19,822 nt of DNA from an uncultured Bacteroidales bacterium (GTDB taxonomy: Bacteria; Bacteroidota; Bacteroidia; Bacteroidales; UBA932), in NCBI GenBank assembly GCA_900544815.1, contig UQWT01000040.1:1-19822 (forward strand), given 5' to 3'. This document shows positions 12,027-19,723 of this stretch, in pieces (within the stretch, counting starts at the first letter, position 1; the number at the start of each line of letters is the position of its first letter). A program made the translations under genes and the position numbers. Below the pieces are notes generated by a model. The model was given only the letters and a program-made list of their open reading frames with translations. It was not told the DNA's origin and searched no databases.

Positions 12027-13835
12027 TTATTGGATACCGGAAACCTTGTTACGTTTCCTGTCTATCTCATGCAGGTATATCTTACGTATCCTTAGAGCTT
12101 TAGGTGTTACCTCAACAAGTTCGTCCTCCTGAATATACTCCAACATCTCCTCCAAAGAGAACTGTAAAGGTGGAGGCAACATTGCCTTGTCATCACTACC
12201 TGAAGCCCTTACATTTGTAAGTTTCTTTGTCTTACAGATATTGATACTCAGATCACCTGCCCTTGTATGCTCCCCAACAACCTGTCCCTCATAAATCTCC
12301 TCACCTGGGAATATTATAAACTTTCCTCTGTCCTGCAATTTATCCATAGAATAGGCAACAGAGACACCTGTCTCTAACGATACCAACGAACCGTTGGTTC
12401 TCTTCTCTATCTCCCCCTTATATGGCTCGTATGCTTTAAATCTATGTGCCATAATAGCCTCTCCGGCAGTGGCTGTAAGCAGATTGCTTCTAAGGCCTAT
12501 GATACCGCGAGACGGAATGTCAAAGTCCAAATGAGTTCTGTCTCCCCTCCCCTCCATGTGAAGCAGCGATGCCTTTCTGCGTGTTGCAAGCTCAATAGCC
12601 TTCCCGACCATATCCTCAGGCACCTCTATTGTAAGATGCTCAACAGGTTCGCAACGCACTCCATTAATGTTCTTATCCAAGACTTTAGGCTGTCCAACCT
12701 GCAGTTCAAATCCCTCACGTCTCATTGTCTCAATAAGGACAGAGAGATGAAGCACTCCACGTCCGTAAACAATAAATGAATCTGCACCGGCTCCCGGTTT
12801 TACTCTAAGTGCCAGATTTTTCTCCAACTCCTTCTCCAACCTCTCTTTAAGATGTCTTGATGTTACAAATTTGCCGTCTCTGCCAAAGAAAGGTGAATCG
12901 TTTATACAGAAGAGCATACTCATTGTAGGCTCATCTACAGAGATAGGTGGCAATGCCTCCGGATTTTCGGCATCTGCAATGGTATCTCCAATCTCAAAGC
13001 CATCAACACCAACAACAGCGCATATATCTCCGCACTGCACCTCATCTACCTTATCTTTACCAAGGCCGTTGAATACCATAAGTTCCTTTATTCTGGACTT
13101 CTCATGAGTACCATCCCTTTTACAGAGTGTGATAGGGGAACCGGCCTTTAGCGAGCCCCTCTTTACACGCCCTATGGCTATACGCCCAACATATGGGGAA
13201 TACTCTAAAGATGAAATAAGCATCTGGCACGTTCCCTCCTCAACCTTTGGAGCAGGAATCTCTTCTATGATGGTATCGAGCAGCGAAACAATATCTTTGG
13301 TTGGTTTTCTCCAATCCGTAGACATCCATCCCTGTTTTGCACTACCATATATAGTCTTGAAATTCAACTGGTCTTCTGTTGCATTAAGGGTAAACATAAG
13401 GTCAAAGACCTCTTCGTTCACTTCGTCGGGACGACAATTAAGCTTATCAACCTTATTTATCACCACAACAGGTTTCTTACCCATCTCAATAGCTTTCTGA
13501 AGTACAAACCTTGTCTGCGGCATAGTCCCTTCAAAAGCATCAACCAACAGCAGTACGCCGTCTGCCATGTTCAAAACCCTCTCAACCTCTCCTCCAAAGT
13601 CTGCGTGGCCCGGAGTGTCAATGATGTTGATTTTATAATCCTTATAAGGTACACTTACATTCTTTGCAAGAATGGTTATACCTCTCTCACGTTCTAGATC
13701 GTTGTTATCTAGAATAAGCTCACCAAATTTTTCGGCGTTTCTGGTAATATGCGCCTGCAGGATCATTTTATCCACAAGTGTGGTCTTTCCATGGTCCACG
13801 TGAGCAATGATTGCTATGTTTCTAATTTTTTGCAT
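12027..13835 (-). CDS. typA: Ribosome-associated GTPase TypA/BipA (602 aa)
   Basis: This translational GTPase of the EF-G family associates with ribosomes and supports growth under stress and at low temperature. The G motifs are intact: G1 AHVDHGKTT near residues 11-19, G2 region RERGITI, G3 DTPGHADFGGEVERV, G4 NKVDKLN and G5 GSAKQGW. The C-terminal part carries BipA-specific features (SRGIIGLRSNLLTATAGEAI, then GQVVGEHTRAGDLSINICK and TNVRASGSDDK). The length of 602 aa is typical. The gene is divergent from guaA, sharing a 68-bp intergenic region with two -7 boxes facing away from each other. Confidence 0.97.
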   Translation of the reverse strand: MQKIRNIAIIAHVDHGKTTLVDKMILQAHITRNAEKFGELILDNNDLERERGITILAKNVSVPYKDYKINIIDTPGHADFGGEVERVLNMADGVLLLVDAFEGTMPQTRFVLQKAIEMGKKPVVVINKVDKLNCRPDEVNEEVFDLMFTLNATEDQLNFKTIYGSAKQGWMSTDWRKPTKDIVSLLDTIIEEIPAPKVEEGTCQMLISSLEYSPYVGRIAIGRVKRGSLKAGSPITLCKRDGTHEKSRIKELMVFNGLGKDKVDEVQCGDICAVVGVDGFEIGDTIADAENPEALPPISVDEPTMSMLFCINDSPFFGRDGKFVTSRHLKERLEKELEKNLALRVKPGAGADSFIVYGRGVLHLSVLIETMRREGFELQVGQPKVLDKNINGVRCEPVEHLTIEVPEDMVGKAIELATRRKASLLHMEGRGDRTHLDFDIPSRGIIGLRSNLLTATAGEAIMAHRFKAYEPYKGEIEKRTNGSLVSLETGVSVAYSMDKLQDRGKFIIFPGEEIYEGQVVGEHTRAGDLSINICKTKKLTNVRASGSDDKAMLPPPLQFSLEEMLEYIQEDELVEVTPKALRIRKIYLHEIDRKRNKVSGIQ

Positions 13836-13845
13836 AATTGGACCG

Positions 13846-13853
13846 CAAAATTA
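13846..13853 (-). promoter_or_regulatory. -7 box of typA (TAATTTTG)
   Basis: On the minus strand TAATTTTG lies about 10 bp before the typA ATG, fitting TAnnTTTG. No clear TTTG is found at -33 spacing. The very short distance would give an almost leaderless mRNA. Confidence 0.5.
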
Positions 13854-13875
13854 GATATTTCTTGTTTTTTTGTCA

Positions 13876-13883
13876 TACTTTTG
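13876..13883 (+). promoter_or_regulatory. -7 box of guaA (TACTTTTG)
   Basis: TACTTTTG lies 20 bp upstream of the guaA ATG chosen at 13,904 and supports that start rather than the ATG-less extension at 13,838. The -33 half is weak. Confidence 0.55.
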
Positions 13884-13903
13884 TGAAAATTTTTTTTAGA
13901 CAA

Positions 13904-15499
13904 ATGACAGAAAAGATATTGATTTTGGACTTTGGCTCCCAGTTTACCCAGATTATAGGCAGACGTTTAAGAGAGTTGAATGTCTACTGCGAAATATTTC
14001 CGTTTAACAAGGTACCTCTATTAGACAGTACTGTAAAGGGTGTTATTCTTAGCGGAAGCCCGTACTCTGTAAGAGATAAACATGCTCCGCAAATAGATTT
14101 AAGCGGCATTAAAGGGAAACTTCCTCTTCTTGCAATCTGCTATGGGTCACAATATCTCGCTTACCACTATGGAGGTAACGTAGAAGCATCGGACAGCAGG
14201 GAATACGGAAGGGCTATGCTTACAATAGAAGATAAAGAGTGCCCTCTGTTCAAAGGTATACCGGTAGAGTCTCAAGTATGGATGAGCCATGGAGATTCTA
14301 TTACAAAACTTCCCAACAATGCACGTCTTATAGCATCCACTAAAGATGTAAAGAACGCGGCGTACAGATTTGAAGGGGAGGAAACCTATGCATTCCAATA
14401 CCATCCGGAGGTTTTCCACTCGGAAATGGGTGGAGAGATGCTCAAGAACTTTGTGTACGATGTATGCGGATGCAAAGGGAGTTGGACCCCGGATTCCTTT
14501 ATAGAATCAACTGTTAAGGAGCTTAGAGCCAAACTTGGAGATGATAACGTTATTCTTGGCCTTAGCGGAGGTGTTGACTCCACCGTTACAGCTGTACTGC
14601 TGCACAAAGCCATAGGGAATAATCTTCATTGTATATTTGTAGATAACGGACTTCTCAGAAAGAACGAATTCAGTTCGGTGTTGTCCTCTTACAAGGATAT
14701 GGGTCTTAATGTAGAGGGTGTAGATGCATCGGATGATTTTCTTACGGCACTCGCAGGTGTAACAGATCCGGAGCAAAAGAGAAAGATAATAGGCAGACTG
14801 TTTGTTGAAACTTTTGACAAAGCTGCCCGTAAGATATCCAATGCCCGCTGGTTAGGGCAGGGAACCATCTATCCGGATGTAATTGAATCGTGCTCTGTTA
14901 ACGGGCCGTCCGTAACAATTAAGTCTCACCATAATGTTGGTGGTCTGCCAAAAGAGATGAATCTTAAAATAGTTGAGCCTCTGCGTTCTCTGTTTAAAGA
15001 TGAGGTGAGACGTGTTGGTAAAGCACTTGGAATAAAGAGGGAACTCATATCGCGTCATCCGTTCCCGGGCCCGGGGCTTGCAATAAGGGTTCTTGGTGAG
15101 ATTACCCGCGAGAAACTGGAGATCCTTAAGAACGCAGATGATATTTATACAAAAGGTATGCGTGAGTATATGACAACTTTGCCATCTGCTTCTAACGGAT
15201 TTCAGGATCTGCATGAGAGGGTTGACGGAAAGATCCCTTTATATGACGCAGTTTGGCAAGGCGGAGCCATACTTCTTCCTGTAAAATCTGTTGGTGTGAT
15301 GGGCGATGAACGTACTTACGAATACACTGTTGCTCTTAGAGCCGTTACATCAAACGATGGAATGACAGCTGATTGGGTACATCTTCCTTACGATTTTCTT
15401 GCGAAGGTTTCTAATGAGATCATAAACAAGGTTAAGGGGGTTAACAGGGTTGTTTATGATATTTCGTCGAAGCCGCCGGCTACTATTGAATGGGAATAG
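13904..15499 (+). CDS. guaA: GMP synthase, glutamine-hydrolysing (531 aa)
   Basis: GuaA aminates XMP to GMP using ATP and glutamine, the last step of de novo GMP synthesis. The N-terminal class I glutamine amidotransferase shows ILDFGSQFTQIIGRR, catalytic Cys79 in LAICYGSQ, and His167/Glu169 in YHPEVFHS. The ATP pyrophosphatase domain has the P-loop LGLSGGVDSTV (about 219-228). The dimerisation domain ends PPATIEWE, the conserved GuaA C-terminus. The length of 531 aa is normal. I set the start at 13,904 because it begins MTEKILILDFGSQ; the in-frame 22-residue extension upstream is Phe-rich and covers the promoter. An imperfect hairpin with a T-run follows about 50 bp downstream. Confidence 0.97.
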   Translation: MTEKILILDFGSQFTQIIGRRLRELNVYCEIFPFNKVPLLDSTVKGVILSGSPYSVRDKHAPQIDLSGIKGKLPLLAICYGSQYLAYHYGGNVEASDSREYGRAMLTIEDKECPLFKGIPVESQVWMSHGDSITKLPNNARLIASTKDVKNAAYRFEGEETYAFQYHPEVFHSEMGGEMLKNFVYDVCGCKGSWTPDSFIESTVKELRAKLGDDNVILGLSGGVDSTVTAVLLHKAIGNNLHCIFVDNGLLRKNEFSSVLSSYKDMGLNVEGVDASDDFLTALAGVTDPEQKRKIIGRLFVETFDKAARKISNARWLGQGTIYPDVIESCSVNGPSVTIKSHHNVGGLPKEMNLKIVEPLRSLFKDEVRRVGKALGIKRELISRHPFPGPGLAIRVLGEITREKLEILKNADDIYTKGMREYMTTLPSASNGFQDLHERVDGKIPLYDAVWQGGAILLPVKSVGVMGDERTYEYTVALRAVTSNDGMTADWVHLPYDFLAKVSNEIINKVKGVNRVVYDISSKPPATIEWE

Positions 15500-15547
15500 T
15501 TTTTTTTGAAAAGTACATCCCCATCTACTGCCTTACTTTCGTGACTC

Positions 15548-15586
15548 AAAAATCCTCACATACTAATGTATGCTGCGGTTTTTTCG
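15548..15586 (+). terminator. Imperfect hairpin with T-run, probable guaA terminator
   Basis: The stem pairs AAAAATCC with GGTTTTTT and CATAC with GTATG around a TAAT loop, with mismatches in the middle, and ends in six T (15,579-15,584). It merges into the first 37-bp repeat, so it may be part of the repeat element rather than a plain terminator. Confidence 0.5.
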
Positions 15587-15618
15587 CACTTTAGTAAATT
15601 GTATATGGGGCGTATTTT
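15582..15618 (+). repeat. 37-bp repeat, copy 1
   Basis: It begins TTTCGCACTTTAGTAA and ends GGGGCGTATTTT. It matches copy 2 (15,688-15,724) at 34 of 37 positions; the three differences are all transitions. The copies are 106 bp apart. Confidence 0.85.
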
Positions 15619-15640
15619 CAAAAAATGGCAGCTCTAATTT

Positions 15641-15664
15641 TGGCGCGTTGCATATTACGCGCCA
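15641..15664. repeat. GC-rich palindrome between the 37-bp repeats
   Basis: TGGCGCGT and ACGCGCCA form a perfect 8-bp stem with an 8-nt loop (TGCATATT). It stands out against an AT-rich background and sits midway between the two direct repeats, as in REP-type composite elements. Confidence 0.7.
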
Positions 15665-15687
15665 TTTAGACAAAGTCTTCCTACAAC

Positions 15688-15724
15688 TTTCGCACTTTAG
15701 TAAGTTGTACATGGGGCGCATTTT
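15688..15724 (+). repeat. 37-bp repeat, copy 2
   Basis: Second copy of the repeat at 15,582. Here TACAACTT just upstream pairs with AAGTTGTA inside the repeat (8-bp stem, 12-nt loop), a fold that copy 1 lacks. Confidence 0.85.
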
Positions 15725-15783
15725 GGTTAGATACGCCTTTTTAAGGCTATTACAAGAGACATAACTACAAAGCTCTAAGAATT

Positions 15784-16146
15784 ATGGAAACTGACATAAA
15801 ATTATTATTAGATGAATCTTTAGCATCTTACGAGTTTGATACAACAGATTCGTGGCTTAATGTTGGATTTGACTATAATAAGAACCTTATAGTTAAGTTC
15901 GTTTGTAACAGAAGGCCTCCAAAAATAGTCAAGATTGCCGTTGTGGACGCAGACAGCGCATATTCCATTTCAAGAAATTGTAAAACAAAGCTAACAGATC
16001 TTCCCAAGTACATCAAAAGACATTTCAAAAATTACACAGCTGGAGAGGAGTGCCTTCCAGATGAAATAGAAGATTTATTTTGGCAAGTGATAAGTTTCAT
16101 AGAAAGCCATAAGGTTCGTTGTAAAATCATAAAGAATATAGAATAA
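15784..16146 (+). CDS. Unrecognised cytosolic protein (120 aa)
   Basis: I do not recognise this 120-aa product. It starts METDIKLLLDESLASYEFDT and has no signal peptide or membrane segment. The middle has beta-strand character (WLNVGFDYNKNLIVKFVCN, IVKIAVVDADS). A basic helix (KYIKRHFKNY) and a helical C-terminus (EIEDLFWQVISFIESHK) follow. Composition and codon use are protein-like, and it is flanked by long non-coding stretches on both sides, so it is probably transcribed alone. No -7 box was found directly upstream. Confidence 0.65.
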   Translation: METDIKLLLDESLASYEFDTTDSWLNVGFDYNKNLIVKFVCNRRPPKIVKIAVVDADSAYSISRNCKTKLTDLPKYIKRHFKNYTAGEECLPDEIEDLFWQVISFIESHKVRCKIIKNIE

Positions 16147-16187
16147 AGCCATAATACATGTAGCCAAATGCCATTACAGCTGGATTC

Positions 16188-16253
16188 TGCAACCGTATAG
16201 ATGGATTTGGATTTACCAAAAAGCACAACATAGCGTACCTTTGCAACCGTATA
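16188..16253 (+). promoter_or_regulatory. Promoter region with two TGCAACCGTATA copies
   Basis: TACCTTTG at 16,236-16,243 is a good -7 box for the two downstream genes. A TTTG at 16,206 is 26 bp upstream, a little far. TGCAACCGTATA occurs at 16,188-16,199 and again at 16,242-16,253, the second at the predicted start site. Part of it, ACCGTATA, resembles the half-site bound by LytTR domains, so autoregulation by the LytTR gene is possible. Confidence 0.5.
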
Positions 16254-16349
16254 CAAAAGCAATGAGCTTATTGCCTAAACTAAAAAGTTGTTTAATTTCT
16301 AACGATTGCCAAACAACTTCAAAATTGTAAACATTAAAAAAATTTAGTT

Positions 16350-16661
16350 ATGGTAGAATTATTTGTAAGCGGAGGTCCGCTGTTTATGAGCGTTCTCACA
16401 CTACTGTTTGTTGCAATTCTAACAGCAGCATGGAAGGCTCCTGCATGGGTTAAAGATCTTGGCAGGATAGCCCTTGTCTTTGGAATATTAGGCTCTGTTT
16501 TGGGATTTTATCAGATGTTCGGCACACTTACAACAATTACAGATGTTCCAGGTACGGTATTGTATGCCGGGATGAAGGTTGCACTCGTACCGTTCATATA
16601 TGGAATAGTAATCTCATTAGTAGCCTTTGGAATCTCACTATTCCAAAAGCCTCGCATATAA
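16350..16661 (+). CDS. Short MotA/TolQ/ExbB-like membrane protein (103 aa)
   Basis: The product has about three membrane segments: roughly residues 8-27, 37-56 and 72-97, the last containing YAGMKVALVPFIYGIVISLV. The final segment and the preceding GTVLYAGMKVAL resemble the conserved pore-helix region of MotA/TolQ/ExbB proton-channel proteins, but the protein is far shorter (103 aa versus about 220) and lacks the long cytoplasmic loop. Short ExbB-like proteins of this kind occur in Bacteroidetes beside LytTR genes. It ends within the 5' part of the LytTR gene if translation there starts at 16,627, which suggests coupling. A channel function is inferred from similarity only. Confidence 0.7.
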   Translation: MVELFVSGGPLFMSVLTLLFVAILTAAWKAPAWVKDLGRIALVFGILGSVLGFYQMFGTLTTITDVPGTVLYAGMKVALVPFIYGIVISLVAFGISLFQKPRI

Positions 16662-17379
16662 TAATCAGCTTCCCGACAAATACTTTTTTGCAGTGAAAGA
16701 CAGACAATTATATATAGAGATTGGGTATATAGCCTCATGGATTGTTCTACTGAGTCTCATATTCTTGAGCTACTCCGGCAGACTAAGTGAGGCTATATAC
16801 TACGCTACATCATATATGCCCGGATTCATACTTGCAAAGCTGTTTTGCGAAGATGCCTTGAAAGGCAAAAAAACAGAGGTTGTACGCAACATAATCTTCT
16901 TATCCTCTGCTGTATGCGTATCTGTATATTTATGTGTGTTTATAGCAGGATTCACATTAGACGATTATAATGTAAGTCTAAGCTTTTTCTGCAATCCGGT
17001 GTTAATTCTGCTGTTGGCTGCAATATACTGTTTTGTCGGGAAGAAGATTAATAAAATTTTTAAAGCACCGCAAAATGAGCCTAAAACAGTTGAGTTCATT
17101 TCGGAACGCAAAAAAGTTATATTGGAGATAAGCGCCATTAAGTATGTTGAATCTAACAACGACTGCGTTTATGTTAAGTGTACTAACGGATTATCATACA
17201 GAACTAAAAGAAAAATAAGCAGTTGGCAGGAGTTTTTGGGAGATGGTTTTATAAGGGTTCACAGAGCGTTTTTGGTTAACAGGTCGCATGTTGAACACTA
17301 TAATGGCTCTGCAATCCATATAGCCGGAGAGGATATCCCCTGCTCAAGAAGTTTTGATAAAAGTAAGCTTATCTCCTAA
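16627..17379 (+). CDS. Membrane-anchored LytTR transcriptional regulator (up to 250 aa)
   Basis: The N-terminal two thirds contain about four membrane helices (roughly residues 32-50, 56-74, 87-109, 117-138). A cytoplasmic LytTR DNA-binding domain follows at about 155-250, with ISAIKYVESNNDCVYVKC, RTKRKISSWQEFL and FIRVHRAFLVNRSHVEHY as family landmarks. There is no receiver domain, so input probably comes through the membrane part or the ExbB-like partner upstream. The start is uncertain: TTG at 16,627 overlaps the previous gene by 35 bp and keeps NQLPDKYFF, while GTG at 16,693 gives 228 aa; no ATG fits. Its stop overlaps the convergent xerD stop by 4 bp. Confidence 0.85.
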   Translation: MESHYSKSLAYNNQLPDKYFFAVKDRQLYIEIGYIASWIVLLSLIFLSYSGRLSEAIYYATSYMPGFILAKLFCEDALKGKKTEVVRNIIFLSSAVCVSVYLCVFIAGFTLDDYNVSLSFFCNPVLILLLAAIYCFVGKKINKIFKAPQNEPKTVEFISERKKVILEISAIKYVESNNDCVYVKCTNGLSYRTKRKISSWQEFLGDGFIRVHRAFLVNRSHVEHYNGSAIHIAGEDIPCSRSFDKSKLIS

Positions 17380-18401
17380 TGCCCTGCCAAAGGGTGTTTG
17401 GAGAGAATATCCTTCATCCAGACCTCCTTGCTTACATGGGTATATATTTCTGTTGTTAGTATGCTCTCGTGCCCAAGCATCTCCTGAACAACACGCAAGT
17501 CTGCACCGTTTTCAACAAGATGTGTGGCAAATGAGTGCCTAAAGGTGTGCGGCGAGATCTGTTTGGTAATTCCTACAGATTTTGCTGCATTCTTTATAAT
17601 TGTAAAGATCATCTCCCTTGAAATTTTGCCTCCACGCCTGTTAAGAAAAAGCGTTTCGTCTGAATCAGCAGCTATACGGCTGATTATAGTACGTTCATCT
17701 GTGTGCTTTCCACGTCTCTCACCGGCATCAACAAGAGTTTCCCAACGTATAGGAAGATAGTTCTCAACAGAAGCAATCGCATACTCACCTATTGGCACCA
17801 ATCTCTGTTTGTTTCCCTTGCCCACAACTCTAATATAATTATCATTTAAGAAAAGATCGTTCATCTTAAGATTTACAAGCTCGCTCACCCTCAATCCGCA
17901 TGAATAGAGCATCTCAACTATAGCCCTGTTCCGCACCCCCTCTGTCGTGGAGAGGTCAAAACTACCAAGAATTGCATCTATCTCACTCACCGACAAAACA
18001 TTTGGAAGTTTGCGCGAGAGTCTGGGGGTCTCCATACCTGTTACCGGATTTCCAAGCCCCAAATCTTCGTATCTCTCACATATAAACGCAAAGAAAGATC
18101 TTAAGGAGCTTAGATAACGAGACTGAGAACGAATGGTCATCCCCTCCTCCATTCTACGCGCAAAAAAAGAATCTATATCTGATTTTGTCACAGGATGACT
18201 TACAGATAAAGTTAAAGTATTATCTTTGCCATTGATGTTGCCAGATTTGACACTCTCGCCAGCTACAAAGGCCAGCAGGTTGGAAACATCTGATTTATAA
18301 GCGTTCACGCTATTATCACTAAGAGATAATTCCAATTTGAGGTAGGCACAGTAGTCCTTGAGAATATCGTTCCAACTTATGTTTGCAGCCATAATATGCA
18401 T
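17376..18401 (-). CDS. xerD: Tyrosine site-specific recombinase XerD-like (341 aa)
   Basis: XerC/XerD recombinases resolve chromosome dimers at dif. The N-terminal SAM-like core-binding domain (about 10-115) precedes the catalytic domain with Arg171 (CGLRVSEL), Lys195 (GKGNK), His285 and Arg288 (HTFRHSFATHL), His311 (LGHESI) and Tyr320 (EIYTHVS). It is about 40 residues longer than the usual 300, with extra residues at about 50-68 (GESVKSGNINGKDNTL) and 222-245 (LVDAGERRGKHTDERT). XerD rather than XerC is chosen from overall resemblance. No ICE hallmarks surround it, so it is likely the host recombinase. The ATG at 18,401 or 18,392 could be the start. Confidence 0.87.
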   Translation of the reverse strand: MHIMAANISWNDILKDYCAYLKLELSLSDNSVNAYKSDVSNLLAFVAGESVKSGNINGKDNTLTLSVSHPVTKSDIDSFFARRMEEGMTIRSQSRYLSSLRSFFAFICERYEDLGLGNPVTGMETPRLSRKLPNVLSVSEIDAILGSFDLSTTEGVRNRAIVEMLYSCGLRVSELVNLKMNDLFLNDNYIRVVGKGNKQRLVPIGEYAIASVENYLPIRWETLVDAGERRGKHTDERTIISRIAADSDETLFLNRRGGKISREMIFTIIKNAAKSVGITKQISPHTFRHSFATHLVENGADLRVVQEMLGHESILTTEIYTHVSKEVWMKDILSKHPLAGH

Positions 18402-18486
18402 TTAAACCTAAAGCTGTATGATTTTAATAGAGCAATAAGCCACATATCAACAGCTTATTATTAGATGCAAATTTAGCAAAGTTTTT

Positions 18487-18963
18487 ATGGATATAGTATT
18501 GTACATATTATCTGTCATCTGTCTGTTAGCAGGTTTTATAGGCTGTCTTGTTCCGGTTATTCCGGGGCCACCGCTCTCATACATTGGAATACTGCTGCTC
18601 CATTTTACAGATAAAGAGCCGTTCTCTGTAGCTTACCTTCTTGTTCTGTTGGCTGTTGTAGCTGTTATACAGGCTTTGGATTACATTGTTCCCTCTTTTG
18701 GCAGCAAGATGCTGGGTGGGAGCAGATGGGGAAGCCGAGGCTGTCTTGCCGGAACAATAATAGGGATGTTCTTTCTGCCTTTTGGCATAATATTAGTCCC
18801 TTTCTTGGGAGCTGTTATAGGGGAACTTATTGGCGGAAAAGATTTTGGCAAGGCACTTATCTCCGGATTAGGCTCATTTATAGGATTTTTGACGAGTACG
18901 CTGTTAAAATTAGCCATCTCTGTCTATCTCATATACATAGCCATTTCAGCTGTATTCTTCTAA
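18487..18963 (+). CDS. DUF456 integral membrane protein (158 aa)
   Basis: The 158-aa protein has four to five hydrophobic segments and the DUF456 pattern. The N-terminal LAGFIGCLVPVIPGPPLSYIG is followed by a loop with LDYIVPSFGSKMLGGSRWGSRG and GTIIGMFFLPFGIILVPFLGA, then the glycine-rich FLGAVIGELIGGKDFGKAL. Family function is unknown; it is predicted to lie in the inner membrane. It is divergent from xerD with 85 bp between and convergent with the exported-protein gene at 19,078. Confidence 0.88.
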   Translation: MDIVLYILSVICLLAGFIGCLVPVIPGPPLSYIGILLLHFTDKEPFSVAYLLVLLAVVAVIQALDYIVPSFGSKMLGGSRWGSRGCLAGTIIGMFFLPFGIILVPFLGAVIGELIGGKDFGKALISGLGSFIGFLTSTLLKLAISVYLIYIAISAVFF

Positions 18964-18982
18964 CAGCTGCTACTACGCACGC

Positions 18983-19015
18983 AAAAAAGGCCGCAGCTTA
19001 TTCACTGCAGCCTTT
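18983..19015. terminator. Bidirectional terminator between DUF456 and the exported protein
   Basis: GGCCGCAG (18,989-18,996) pairs with CTGCAGCC (19,005-19,012) with one mismatch and an 8-nt loop. Leftward it ends in six T (from A6 at 18,983-18,988), rightward in TTT only, so it works best for the leftward gene at 19,078-19,704. Confidence 0.7.
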
Positions 19016-19077
19016 GGTTAATCATCCTTTGCTTCCCGATAAACATTGTAACAGTCATCTTACAGGTAGCCTTGTAC

Positions 19078-19704
19078 TTAGTACTTATTTGTGTCGTACA
19101 TAAGTTCAAAGCTATAATCCGTATTGTTTACATCAACTTCTATAGGCTGTGCCGCTATAATCTGCAACCGCGCCACTCTTTCCCTGTCCTTTACGGTATA
19201 AACAGCATGCTCTTTTATATAATCCTCCAACTGTTCTATCTTTTGTGGAGGGACATTTTTCATTGTATTACTACCATAAAACTCAATTTCCAAATTAACT
19301 ATCTTGCCATCCTTGTCTACATCAGGGCAAAAACCATAGAAATACGAATACTTAGAATTGCTATCATAGTTTTCCCTTTCAAATGCAACACAAGCCTTTG
19401 CCATCTCCAATATCTCCTCTTTGCTGAATACAGCCTCTATTGCCTCTATTACCACATTAGGATTATTTAATTTTATGAAAAACCCAAATTCTGTGGTAAT
19501 ATAGCGCTCCTCACCATTTATAGTGACATATTCAATATTGTTTACATTTTTGAGAGCAAATTTTTTACTATAACTATATTTCTTTACAGTATACGTATAT
19601 TTATTTCCAGACACTGTCTCTTTACAATAATAATCTTGTAATTCCTGTGACATTAACACATTAGCACATACAGTCGCGATTAGAAGAAATAATATTTTTT
19701 TCAT
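19078..19704 (-). CDS. Exported protein, function unknown (208 aa)
   Basis: From the ATG at 19,704 the product begins MKKILFLLIATVCANVLMSQ, a clear signal peptide, so it is exported (no lipobox Cys is evident right after it). The mature part is rich in Tyr, Asn, Lys and Glu and shows a repeated strand pattern. A later region (VDKDGKIVNLEIEFYGSN, then PPQKIEQLEDYIKEHAV) resembles the end domain of secreted Bacteroides proteins that contain an S-x-D-G-K-I strand followed by a helix. I cannot name the family; DUF5043-like is a weak possibility. An in-frame TTG upstream (19,713) was not used. Confidence 0.75.
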   Translation of the reverse strand: MKKILFLLIATVCANVLMSQELQDYYCKETVSGNKYTYTVKKYSYSKKFALKNVNNIEYVTINGEERYITTEFGFFIKLNNPNVVIEAIEAVFSKEEILEMAKACVAFERENYDSNSKYSYFYGFCPDVDKDGKIVNLEIEFYGSNTMKNVPPQKIEQLEDYIKEHAVYTVKDRERVARLQIIAAQPIEVDVNNTDYSFELMYDTNKY

Positions 19705-19723
19705 ACTTATCAATATTAATTTA

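Larger units (their letters stand above)
15500..15783. other. Gene-less repeat-rich block downstream of guaA
   Basis: No believable gene lies in these 284 bases; the frame at 15,570-15,764 (plus) is composed of repeat sequence. The block holds a terminator-like hairpin, two 37-bp direct repeats, and an 8-bp GC-rich palindrome between them, listed separately. A small GCCTT/AAGGC hairpin lies near 15,735-15,750. Confidence 0.7.

Noticed and set aside
15582..15724. Possible CRISPR array
   Set aside because: Only two repeat copies, 69 bp between them, with a palindrome inside the spacer and no cas genes nearby.
15570..15764. 64-aa plus-strand frame across the repeat block
   Set aside because: It consists of the two 37-bp repeats and the palindrome; repeated translation and no start signal.
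17376..18401. XerD-like gene as the ICE integrase
   Set aside because: It lies 13 kb from the ICE genes among chromosomal genes and resembles host XerD rather than IntDOT-type integrases.
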